Positions 1 through 6,977 of a stretch of DNA of 64,000 nt are shown here, piece after piece; the first letter of the stretch is position 1; each line of letters starts with the position of its first letter. The DNA lies in NCBI GenBank assembly GCA_016177705.1, contig JACOUT010000013.1, positions 124,001 to 188,000 of the forward strand, given 5' to 3'. A model generated the notes under the pieces. The model was not told the origin of the DNA. It was given only the letters and a program-made list of their open reading frames with translations, and did not search any database. The translations under genes and the position numbers were made by a program. The stretch comes from Deltaproteobacteria bacterium (GTDB lineage Bacteria; Myxococcota; UBA727; VGSZ01).

Positions 1-465
1 GCCGGTCTCCATCAGACGCAAGATGGCCTGCTCGTGATGACCGTGGCCGCGCAGCGACAGCAGCTTCTCGAAGTAGCCCTGCGCCGCCGCCCGGTTGCCG
101 AGCAGGTGCAGACTGTCGGCCAGGTAGTAGAGGGCGTCCGCGTAATCGGGGCGTTGCTCGACGGGCGTTGGGTCGCTCTCGCGCGGCTCGACGGCGCCGA
201 ACAGCAGCATGCTCGCGCGCTGGTACTCCTTGGTCAGGTAGTAGATCTCGCCCCACGTGACCCGCTCGCCCCGATCGTTGCTGGAGAACAAGTCGGGCAC
301 CGAGCGGTACTGGTCCTCGTTGCGCGCCAGCTCGCCGGCGGCCACCACCACGTCGCGTTCCAGGCGGTTGACGTCGTTGCCGGCCACCGCGCGCTGCGCG
401 TCGGCCCCGGCGGCGGCAACTAGGACCGCACCCAGCGTTGCCGCGGCCGCCGCGCCTCGCCTCAC
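1..465 (-). CDS. secreted TPR-like protein, partial (3' end outside window)
   Basis: Read from a GTG at 465 back to the window edge; the C-terminus is missing. The N-terminus has an Ala/Val-rich hydrophobic stretch ending in AGADAQ, like a cleavable signal peptide, so a periplasmic location is likely. The visible part holds helical, TPR-like segments (ITYYLTKEYQ-type and ADALYYLADSLHLLGNRAAA, then YFEKLLSLRG). The GTG start overlaps the TGA of the upstream gene in a GTGA arrangement, which argues for translational coupling and supports this start. It is the last visible gene of the mglB-mglA run. Large periplasmic TPR proteins occur in the Myxococcus gliding machinery, but nothing here proves that identity. 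Confidence 0.75.
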   Translation of the reverse strand, partial: MRRGAAAAATLGAVLVAAAGADAQRAVAGNDVNRLERDVVVAAGELARNEDQYRSVPDLFSSNDRGERVTWGEIYYLTKEYQRASMLLFGAVEPRESDPTPVEQRPDYADALYYLADSLHLLGNRAAAQGYFEKLLSLRGHGHHEQAILRLMETG

Positions 466-1277
466 TTCGCCCCTACCCCCGCCGTCGGCGCCGGTGCGGC
501 GGTGCTCGCCTCCGCCGGCTTCGCGGCCGCGCCCTTGGCACCCTCCGCCGTGCTCTCCTGGCTGATGTTGGTCTCGAACCTGATCGCCGGGCGCTCCTCG
601 ACGGGCGTGGTGAAGTTGCCCTTCTCGAATCCGATGGCGTCGATGGTGACCACCTTGCCCGGCTCAGCAGTGAACGTGACCGAGTCCTTGAGGGTCCACT
701 TGTACGCTTCCAGGTAGCGGAACACGCCGGTGCCGTTGCCCTTGTAGACGAGCTGCACCGAGAGCGTGTGGCTGCCCTCGACGATGTTGCCGTCGAACAC
801 CGGCAGCTCGACCTTGGGGGTCAGCTTGGTGCCGGTGTCGTCGGTCTCCTGCAGCAGCGGCTGGCCGTCGAGGAAGTAGTTGGCGGAGATGAGCAGGTAG
901 TTGCCGCCCATCTGGTTCTTGTGGACCACGATGATCTTGGCGCCAGTGCCGACCCCGCCCGCCACCTGCTCGGCGAGCAACTGCAACTTGGCCTTGGAGC
1001 GAAACACCTGCTCCTTCAGCTCGGAGACCATGTCCTCGAGCTCGCGCATCTTGACCGCGTACTCCTCGTCGGCCGACACCGGCAGCGGCGCGGCGGCGGC
1101 GGCCGGGGCCGGGGGAGTTGCCACCGGCGCAGCCGGGGCCGCGGCAGCCGGCGCGGGAGCGGGGGCCGGCGGTGCCGCGGGCGCTTGCGCCGCTGCCGTG
1201 GCAGCGACGAGGCCACCGACGACGGCCGTGACCACCGCGAGCGGAGCGAGGGACGAGGTCAGGCGGCACAGTTTCAT
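462..1277 (-). CDS. secreted Ala/Pro-rich coiled-coil protein downstream of mglA
   Basis: 271 residues. ATG at 1277 is preceded by a GGGAGAG ribosome site. Residues 1-33 form a signal peptide (hydrophobic core, then AAAQA). A Pro/Ala linker of about 35 residues follows, then a short coiled coil (residues 55-85, EEYAVKMRELEDMVSELKEQ), then a beta-rich globular part of about 140 residues with VHKNQMGGNYLLISANYFLDG and VELPVFDGNIVEGSHTLSV. It ends in a second low-complexity tail. It starts 19 bases after mglA stops and overlaps the next gene by 4 bases. The layout suggests a periplasmic or envelope-associated structural protein made together with MglA. I do not recognise the family; function unknown. 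Confidence 0.8.
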   Translation of the reverse strand: MKLCRLTSSLAPLAVVTAVVGGLVAATAAAQAPAAPPAPAPAPAAAAPAAPVATPPAPAAAAAPLPVSADEEYAVKMRELEDMVSELKEQVFRSKAKLQLLAEQVAGGVGTGAKIIVVHKNQMGGNYLLISANYFLDGQPLLQETDDTGTKLTPKVELPVFDGNIVEGSHTLSVQLVYKGNGTGVFRYLEAYKWTLKDSVTFTAEPGKVVTIDAIGFEKGNFTTPVEERPAIRFETNISQESTAEGAKGAAAKPAEASTAAPAPTAGVGAK

Positions 1278-1296
1278 GGGGCTCTCCCGCTGCGCG

Positions 1297-1935
1297 TCAG
1301 GTGACGGGGCCGCGCCGTGGCGGCGACGAGATCGGGCTCGCGCCGGCGTCGGCCCCCTTGCGCAGCTCCTGCAACACCAGCTTGGCCACGGCTTTGAGCG
1401 TGTCGAAGACACCGACGCCGGTGGTGGCGGTGGCCTCGAACTCGGGCACCGCCTTCGGGTTGAGCAGCTTGCGCAGCTCGTCGACGGTGGCGGCGTTCGG
1501 CAGGTCGCGCTTGTTGTACTGCACGACATAGGGGATGCGGTCGAGGTCGTAGCCCTGCTCGGACAGGTTGGTGCGCAGGTTCTCCACGCTCTCGAGGTTG
1601 GCCTCGACGCGCTCGATCTGTGAGTCGGCGACGAACACCACCCCGTCGACGCCCTTGAGGATCAGCTTGCGCGACGCGTCGTAGAACACCTGGCCGGGCA
1701 CTGTGTAGAGGTGGAAGCGGGTCTTGAAGCCGCGGATTTCACCGAGCGACAGCGGCAGAAAGTCGAAGAACAGTGTACGCTCTGTCTCGGTCGCCAGCGA
1801 GATCATCTTGCCCTTCGCGTCAGGGCTGGTCTTGTTATAGATATACTGAAGATTCGTCGTCTTCCCGCACAATCCGGGCCCGTAATAGACGATCTTGCAG
1901 TTGATCTCGCGGGATGAGTAGTTGATGAACGACAT
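1297..1935 (-). CDS. mglA: MglA, Ras-like polarity GTPase
   Basis: 212 residues from ATG 1935; the first residues MSFINYSSREINCKIVYYGP match Myxococcus MglA as I remember it. GTPase motifs are visible: P-loop GPGLCGKT (residues 19-26), the switch-II region TVPGQVFYDASRKL with the catalytic-type Gln, and the base-recognition motif NKRD. In Myxococcus, MglA-GTP marks the leading pole and drives the motility machines; MglB is its GAP. Here mglB lies 112 bases upstream on the same strand. The C-terminus carries a tail of about 17 residues (ADAGASPISSPPRRGPVT) beyond the usual 195-residue length. An in-frame ATG 15 bases upstream exists, but the known N-terminus favours 1935, which has AGG 7 bases ahead. 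Confidence 0.95.
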   Translation of the reverse strand: MSFINYSSREINCKIVYYGPGLCGKTTNLQYIYNKTSPDAKGKMISLATETERTLFFDFLPLSLGEIRGFKTRFHLYTVPGQVFYDASRKLILKGVDGVVFVADSQIERVEANLESVENLRTNLSEQGYDLDRIPYVVQYNKRDLPNAATVDELRKLLNPKAVPEFEATATTGVGVFDTLKAVAKLVLQELRKGADAGASPISSPPRRGPVT

Positions 1936-1982
1936 GTAACCTGCACCCAAATCTGCTTTTCAACGACCGCTGCTCACCCTCG

Positions 1983-2011
1983 AACAGTACCCTTGACAAA
2001 CAGTACTCTTG
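1983..2011. repeat. two 13-bp direct repeats between mglB and mglA
   Basis: AACAGTACCCTTG (1983-1995) and AACAGTACTCTTG (1999-2011) differ at one base and start 16 bases apart. They lie in the 112-base gap between mglB and mglA, 48-76 bases upstream of the mglA start. The spacing is about one and a half helical turns. They could be a tandem operator for mglA or part of its untranslated leader; this role is inferred from position only. Confidence 0.5.
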
Positions 2012-2014
2012 CAC

Positions 2015-2030
2015 CGGCGCGACGGCGCCG
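2015..2030 (-). promoter_or_regulatory. GC hairpin between mglB and mglA
   Basis: CGGCGC, GACG loop, GCGCCG: a perfect 6-bp GC stem about 18 bases downstream of the mglB stop. No T-run follows it on the mglB strand, so it is not a classical terminator. It could stabilise the mglB end of a shared transcript or reduce read-through into mglA. Confidence 0.35.
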
Positions 2031-2047
2031 CGCGCGCTGCCCCGTGA

Positions 2048-2524
2048 TCAACCGCTGAAGAGCGAGTCGATGTCGTCGTCGGTGATCTCGGCGAACGGCG
2101 ACGCCCCCGGCTGCTCGGCCTTGGCGGCGATCGACGAGAAGATGGTGTTCAGCTCCTCGGAGGCCTTGCGCACGCGCAGGCGCACTAGGCCGAGGCTGGA
2201 GCGCTGATCGAAGATGACGACGAGGATGACGCGCTGCCCGATGATGGAGATGTGCAGGTTGTCGCGCTCACCCTCGTGGAAGATCTGGGAGAATTCCTTC
2301 TCGTTGATCAGCTTGGCGATGCCGCCGGTGGCGGCGATGTTGCCGGCCGTCAACGACGCTAGGCTGGTGGTGTCCAGGTGGCCGACGTCGCCGGCCGAAG
2401 CGATGAGCTGGCCGTTCTTGTCGACCAGGAACACCACCTTGGAGTTCGCCTCGCGCACCAGCCGATCGCAGACCTTCTTGATCTGCTCGTACTCGGCTTC
2501 GTACATCACCATCTGCGTAGCCAC
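2048..2524 (-). CDS. mglB: MglB, roadblock/LC7 GAP of MglA
   Basis: 158 residues with GTG at 2524 as start, chosen because the reading V/M-ATQMVMYEAEYEQIKKVCDRL aligns with the Myxococcus MglB N-terminus and a GGGGTG lies just upstream; an in-frame ATG at 2542 would add six residues. The roadblock/LC7 fold is evident: KVVFLVDKNGQLIASAG, DTTSLASLTAGNIAATGGIAKL and RVILVVIFDQRSSLGLVRLRV. The acidic tail FAEITDDDIDSLFSG matches the known family. MglB dimers stimulate MglA GTP hydrolysis at the lagging pole. Gene order mglB-mglA is conserved. Confidence 0.93.
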   Translation of the reverse strand: MATQMVMYEAEYEQIKKVCDRLVREANSKVVFLVDKNGQLIASAGDVGHLDTTSLASLTAGNIAATGGIAKLINEKEFSQIFHEGERDNLHISIIGQRVILVVIFDQRSSLGLVRLRVRKASEELNTIFSSIAAKAEQPGASPFAEITDDDIDSLFSG

Positions 2525-2611
2525 GGCACACCCCGATGGCACGGACCGGTTGGCCCGCAGCCAGATGCGGATAGCACAAGGCCGCCGGAAACCCCAAGGG
2601 TCGAGAAAGGC

Positions 2612-3211
2612 TTACAGAACGCGGCGGAGCGACAGCGCCCGGCTGAGCGTCAGCCGGTCCGCCAACTGCAGGTCGCCACCCACCGGCACCCCCGAGGCGA
2701 TGCGGCTGACCTTGAGGCCGAGCGGCGCGAGCTGGCGCGACAGGTAGAGGGCGGTCGCCTCGCCGTCCACCGAGGGGGGCGTCGCCAGGATCACCTCGGT
2801 GACCGCGCGATCGGCGCTCGACAGCCGCGCCAGCAGCGGCTGGATGCGCAGCTCCTCCGGCCCGATGCCGTCGAGCGGCGACAGCGTGCCGTGCAGCACG
2901 TGGTAGCGCCCGCGCATCTCACCGGTGGCCTCGATGGCGGCCTGGTCCTGGATGGTGGCGACCACGCACAACAACGTGTCGTCGCGCCGTGGATCCGAGC
3001 AGACCGCGCAGCTGTCCTCAGTGGCGCACAACAGGCAGCAGCGCGGACACTCGTGGACCCGCTCGGCGACGTCGACCAGCGAGTGGGCGAGCGCGCGCAT
3101 CAGCTCGCGGTCCTGGCGCAGCAGGTGGTGCACCAGCCGCGTGGCGGTGCGCTCGCCGATGCCTGGCAGGCGCGAGAGCTGCTGGACCAGGGTGCGGATG
3201 GGGTCGGTCAT
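2612..3211 (-). CDS. recR: recombination mediator RecR
   Basis: 199 residues, the normal RecR length. An N-terminal helix-hairpin-helix (LPGIGERTATRLVHHLL) is followed by a four-Cys zinc finger (C55, C58, C68, C71) and a Toprim domain (LCVVATIQDQAAIEATGEMRGRYHVLHG, then LSPLDGIGPEELRI). RecR works with RecO to load RecA onto SSB-coated gaps. It starts six bases after ybaB stops, the usual ybaB-recR pairing. Odd point: where family members usually read VVE at the Toprim acidic site this protein reads VVA (residue 85). Confidence 0.95.
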   Translation of the reverse strand: MTDPIRTLVQQLSRLPGIGERTATRLVHHLLRQDRELMRALAHSLVDVAERVHECPRCCLLCATEDSCAVCSDPRRDDTLLCVVATIQDQAAIEATGEMRGRYHVLHGTLSPLDGIGPEELRIQPLLARLSSADRAVTEVILATPPSVDGEATALYLSRQLAPLGLKVSRIASGVPVGGDLQLADRLTLSRALSLRRVL

Positions 3212-3217
3212 GCGGGC

Positions 3218-3532
3218 CTAGAACATGCCCCCAGGCAGTCCGAGGTTGCCCGCGAGCGAACGGGTGTGCTCCATCCGCGCCTCCTCGGCGCGCTGGATGG
3301 CCTGGGCCACGGCGGCGCGCACCAGATCCTCGAGCAGCGTCAGATCGGAGGGGTCGACCGCGCCCTTGTCGATCTTCACCGACTGCACCTCGAGCAGGCC
3401 GTTGAGCGTCACCTTGACCATGCCGCCGCCCGCCTGGCCTTCGACCACCTTGCCCTTCAGCTCCTGCTGCATCCGCTCCTGCAGCCGCTGGGCCTCGCGC
3501 ATCATGTCTTGCAGCTTGCTCGGGTCGATCAT
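3218..3532 (-). CDS. ybaB: YbaB/EbfC nucleoid-associated protein
   Basis: 104 residues. ATG 3532 has GAGGAA at good spacing; an upstream-extended frame exists but lacks family similarity. The sequence MIDPSKLQDMMREAQRLQERMQ, the central VTLNGLLEVQSVKID and the helical C-terminus are typical of this small DNA-binding dimer. It heads the pair ybaB-recR. The dnaX gene that commonly precedes ybaB is absent; instead a divergent FHA gene begins 76 bases away. Confidence 0.93.
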   Translation of the reverse strand: MIDPSKLQDMMREAQRLQERMQQELKGKVVEGQAGGGMVKVTLNGLLEVQSVKIDKGAVDPSDLTLLEDLVRAAVAQAIQRAEEARMEHTRSLAGNLGLPGGMF

Positions 3533-3608
3533 GGGTTCCTCGTCGACACCGCGTAGCAAGGCGTGGCCGGCGTGCCAAGGCGCGCCCGGATGACGGTATG
3601 GTCCGTGC

Positions 3609-4421
3609 GTGGCCGCGCCGCCGGTCCTGTTGCGTCCCGTCGGGTTCTGGACGACCCGGCAGGGCGACGGCCTGCCCGATCCGGCGACGCTCACCTCCAA
3701 GAGCTGGGAGACCAAGCGGCGCGAGCTGATCGCGTCGTACCTGAAGAACGGCGCCGTGCTCGATGAGGCGGACGAGCTGTCCGAGTGCCGACTCTGCCAG
3801 GAGAGCTGCGGCTATCGCGAGCGCACCGACGGCGTCTGGCGCTGGCCGGAGGGCCTCGCGCACTACGTCAGCCGTCACGGCGTCAAGCTGCCGCCCGAGC
3901 TGGTGGAGCACATGGCGCGCCAGGGCTTCAAGGCCCCCGCCGTCGACGTGCGCCAGCTCAAGGAACAGGTCGCGCCCACCGACCCGCGCGCCACCGGCCT
4001 GCTATCGCAGGGTGCGGTCGCCGCCGTGCTCGACGAGCTGATGACCGATCAGCGCAACCGCACCGCCACCGGTGACCAGCGCCGGCCGGGCTCCCTCCTC
4101 GACGACGCCACCGAGGCCATCCCGGTGCAGCGGCCGTGGCTCGCCACCGTGCAAGGGGTCCCCACCAAGCCCGCGCGCATCCAATTCGATCGCGCCATCG
4201 TGCTCGGCCGCGACCGCACGTGCGACGTGGTGTTGCAGCACCAGAGCGTGTCGCGCCGCCACGTTCGCCTGGTGCCGTGGCGCGATCGCGTGATCGTGCA
4301 AGACCTCGGCTCCTCGAACGGCGTGCGCCACCGGGGCAAGCTCGTCACCGGTCAGGTCGAGATCAAGGAAGGCGACACCATCGCGCTCGGCCAGGCGACC
4401 GTCACCGTGGGACGGGAATGA
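3609..4421 (+). CDS. FHA-domain protein with N-terminal zinc-finger-like motif
   Basis: 270 residues from a GTG; no strong ribosome site. Residues 60-90 hold C60-x2-C63, C67, then H85-x4-H90 inside CRLCQESCGYRERTDGVWRW and LAHYVSRH, which looks like a small metal-binding module. After a polar linker the C-terminal third (about residues 190-265) is an FHA domain: IVLGRDRTCDVVLQ, SVSRRHVRLVP and LGSSNGVRHRG supply the Gly-Arg, Ser-x-x-His and Asn-Gly phosphothreonine-binding positions. The protein therefore probably reads Ser/Thr kinase output. Its TGA overlaps the uvrC start (ATGA), so the two are translated together. Confidence 0.85.
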   Translation: MAAPPVLLRPVGFWTTRQGDGLPDPATLTSKSWETKRRELIASYLKNGAVLDEADELSECRLCQESCGYRERTDGVWRWPEGLAHYVSRHGVKLPPELVEHMARQGFKAPAVDVRQLKEQVAPTDPRATGLLSQGAVAAVLDELMTDQRNRTATGDQRRPGSLLDDATEAIPVQRPWLATVQGVPTKPARIQFDRAIVLGRDRTCDVVLQHQSVSRRHVRLVPWRDRVIVQDLGSSNGVRHRGKLVTGQVEIKEGDTIALGQATVTVGRE

Positions 4422-6388
4422 CCGCCGCGCGCAACGACGTCGAGCGGCCGGCCGAGACCGCCGAGCAGCGCGCCGCGCGGTTGGCGGAGCGGGTGCGCAC
4501 GCTGCCCACCGAGCCCGGCTGCTACCTGATGCGCGGCGCGGACGGCGACATCTTCTACGTCGGCAAGGCGGCCAGCCTGCGCGCGCGCGTCCGCAGCTAT
4601 TTCTCGGGCAGCGACACGCGCCAGTTCGTCGAGTGGCTCGGCGACATCCTGTGGGACATCGACTACGTCGTCGTCAGGAACGAAAAAGAAGCGCTGCTGC
4701 TCGAGCGCACGCTGATTCGGCAACACCAGCCGCGCTTCAACGTGCTGTTGCGCGACGACAAGAACTTCATCCACCTGCGCCTCGACGTTCGCGCAGCGCC
4801 ACCCGGCGCCAAGCTGCGCGCGCGCTTCCCGCGCGTGGAGGTGGTGCGCGGCGCCAAGGACGACGGCGCGCGCTACTTCGGCCCCTACCACTCGGCCACC
4901 GGAGCGCGCCAGGCGCTGCGCGTGCTCAACCGCTACTTCCAGTTGCGCACCTGCAAAGACACGGTGCTCGAGAGTCGCACCCGCCCGTGCCTGCAGCATC
5001 AGATCGGCCGTTGCCCGGCGCCGTGCGTCTACGCGGTGCCCGACTACGGCGACCACGTGGCCGAGGCCGCGCTGTTCCTGGCAGGCCGCCGCCGTGAGCT
5101 CGAGCAACGATTGCGCGCACGCATGCTCGAGCTGGCCGATGCCGAGGCCTTCGAGGGGGCGGCACGGGTGCGCGATCAGCTCGGGGCCGTCGGCAGCACG
5201 CTCGACGATCAGGCCGTGAGCGAGATCGAGCGCCGCCGCGACGTCGACGTGCTGGCGGTGCAGCGCCAGGGCTCGCTCTTGGTCATCGTGCGCCTGGTGG
5301 TGCGCGACGGCCACCTGCTGGCCAGCGAGGTCGAGAGCTTCGACAAGGCCGAGTTCCCAACGCCCGAGCTGGTGGCGAGCTTCCTCGCGCAGCTCTACCT
5401 GTCGGCGGACGCCGAGACGCCGCCGGGTGACCTGCCGGACGAGATCCTGACCTCGATTGACCTTGCCGACGACGCGGCGGCGCTCGAGGCCGCGCTGGCC
5501 GAGCGCGCCGGTCACGCTGTCGCCGTGCGCGTGCCGCAACGCGGCCACGGGCGCCGCCTGCTCGAGATCGCCGAGAAGAACGCCGCGGCCGCCGCCGCCG
5601 ACCTGGTGCGCAAGGCGGACGTGCGCGAGCGCGGCGTGGCGTCGCTGCAGCGCTTCCTATCGTTGCCGCGGCCGCCGCGCGTCATCGAGTGCTTCGACGT
5701 CTCGCTTTTCCAGGGCACCGACGCGGTAGCCTCGCAGGTCTGCTTCGTCGACGGCGCGCCCGACAAGTCGCGCTACCGCCGCTACAACATCAGGACCGTC
5801 GAGGGGACGGATGACTACGCGATGATGCACGAGGCGCTGGTGCGTCGGCTGAAGAAGGGCGAGCTGCCGGATCTCTTGCTCGTCGACGGCGGCAAGGGCC
5901 AGCTCCAGGTCGCGCTCGCGGCCTGCAAGGACACCGGCACGCCGGTGGGCGGTGACGGACTGATGGTGGCGTCGATCGCCAAGGCGCGCAGCTTCTCCAA
6001 CGGCGAGCGGCCCGAGACGCCACGCGAGGAGCGCGAGCACGCCGACGCCGAGCTGCAAATGAGCCCCGAGCGCGTCTTTCTCCCCGGCATCAAAGACCCG
6101 TTCGCGCTACGCGCACACACGGCTGAGCGCTTTCTGGTCGAGCAGGTGCGCGACGAGGCGCACCGCTTCGCCATCACCGGGCACCGCGGCAAGCGCAAGC
6201 GACGTACGCTTCGCTCGAGGCTCGACGACATCCGCGGCGTCGGCCCCAAGAAGCGCAAGGCGCTGCTGAGCGCGCTCGGCAGCGTCGAGGGCATCAAGGC
6301 GGCGCCGCTCGACGAGATCGCCAAGGTGGTCGGCCCCGCGTTGGCCGAGCGCATCCTGCTGGAGCTCAGGCGTCCTTCTTCCACTTGA
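4418..6388 (+). CDS. uvrC: UvrC, excinuclease ABC subunit C
   Basis: 656 residues. ATG 4418 overlaps the FHA stop and follows GGGACGGG. GIY-YIG nuclease domain at about residues 30-110 (PGCYLMRG, IFYVGKAASLRARVRSYF), Cys-rich region with CLQHQIGRCPAPCV near 190-205, UVR domain near 225-250, RNase H-like 5' nuclease domain around 420-520 (ECFDVSLFQGTDAVASQVCF with a catalytic Asp) and tandem HhH at the C-terminus (LDDIRGVGPKKRKALL). UvrC makes both incisions in nucleotide-excision repair. Its last 23 bases overlap the convergent gene 6366-6920. Confidence 0.97.
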   Translation: MTAARNDVERPAETAEQRAARLAERVRTLPTEPGCYLMRGADGDIFYVGKAASLRARVRSYFSGSDTRQFVEWLGDILWDIDYVVVRNEKEALLLERTLIRQHQPRFNVLLRDDKNFIHLRLDVRAAPPGAKLRARFPRVEVVRGAKDDGARYFGPYHSATGARQALRVLNRYFQLRTCKDTVLESRTRPCLQHQIGRCPAPCVYAVPDYGDHVAEAALFLAGRRRELEQRLRARMLELADAEAFEGAARVRDQLGAVGSTLDDQAVSEIERRRDVDVLAVQRQGSLLVIVRLVVRDGHLLASEVESFDKAEFPTPELVASFLAQLYLSADAETPPGDLPDEILTSIDLADDAAALEAALAERAGHAVAVRVPQRGHGRRLLEIAEKNAAAAAADLVRKADVRERGVASLQRFLSLPRPPRVIECFDVSLFQGTDAVASQVCFVDGAPDKSRYRRYNIRTVEGTDDYAMMHEALVRRLKKGELPDLLLVDGGKGQLQVALAACKDTGTPVGGDGLMVASIAKARSFSNGERPETPREEREHADAELQMSPERVFLPGIKDPFALRAHTAERFLVEQVRDEAHRFAITGHRGKRKRRTLRSRLDDIRGVGPKKRKALLSALGSVEGIKAAPLDEIAKVVGPALAERILLELRRPSST

Positions 6389-6920
6389 TGGAGCACCCCA
6401 TCGAAGGATTCTGGGCATCGCCGGGGTGGCGGCCGGCGAGCAATAGGTCCACCGCCTCCTTCAGCTCGCGACGCGTCACCTTGTCGGGCTCCTTCCAGTT
6501 GTCGTCGAGCCGGCCGCGATAGCGCAGCGCGCGGTCCTGGTCGTAGAGGAAGAAGTCGGGCGTGCACACGGCGCCGAAGGCGCGCGCGGTCTCTTGCGCC
6601 TCGTCGTGCAGGTAGGGAAACGGCATCTGCTTCTCGCGCCACCGCTCGGCGAGCTTGGGCCGCGCGTCGTCGGGGTAGGTGACCGCGTCGTTCGAGCAGA
6701 CGGCGACCACCTGCAGGGCGCCCTGTGGGTACTCGCGCTGCAGCGTGATGATGCGATCCTCGACGGCGCGCGCGTAGGGGCAGTGGTTGCAGGTGAACAC
6801 CATCAGCAGGCACTTCGAGGCGGCGAAGTCGCGCAGTGCGTAGGTGCGCCCGTCGACGCCGGGCAGCAGGAAGTCGGGGCACTTTTTGCCGAGGTCGGGT
6901 GCGGGGGTGGAGACGGCCAT
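6366..6920 (-). CDS. thioredoxin-fold (AhpC/TSA-like) protein
   Basis: 184 residues from ATG 6920. Thioredoxin fold with the redox motif C44-NH-C47 in VFTCNHCPYA, followed by VVAVCSNDAVTYPDD and a cis-Pro loop region CTPDFFLYDQD. The C-terminal PSMGCSIKWKK is characteristic of a widespread cytoplasmic family related to peroxiredoxins and ResA. No signal peptide. Probably a thiol oxidoreductase; substrate unknown. The 3' end overlaps uvrC by 23 bases in convergent orientation. Confidence 0.88.
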   Translation of the reverse strand: MAVSTPAPDLGKKCPDFLLPGVDGRTYALRDFAASKCLLMVFTCNHCPYARAVEDRIITLQREYPQGALQVVAVCSNDAVTYPDDARPKLAERWREKQMPFPYLHDEAQETARAFGAVCTPDFFLYDQDRALRYRGRLDDNWKEPDKVTRRELKEAVDLLLAGRHPGDAQNPSMGCSIKWKKDA

Positions 6921-6977
6921 GGTGCCGTGGTGCCACGACCGCGCAGCACCAACAACTGCCGCGCCGGCCGGGATCGC

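Noticed and set aside
1993..1998. TTGACA on the plus strand between mglB and mglA
   Set aside because: No plus-strand gene follows and no matching -10 was found; it is part of the direct repeats.
3598..3600. ATG upstream of the FHA gene
   Set aside because: It is out of frame with the FHA coding region; GTG 3609 is the first in-frame start.
4352..5548. Antisense frame of about 400 codons opposite uvrC
   Set aside because: Composition of a shadow frame; uvrC motifs are intact on the other strand.
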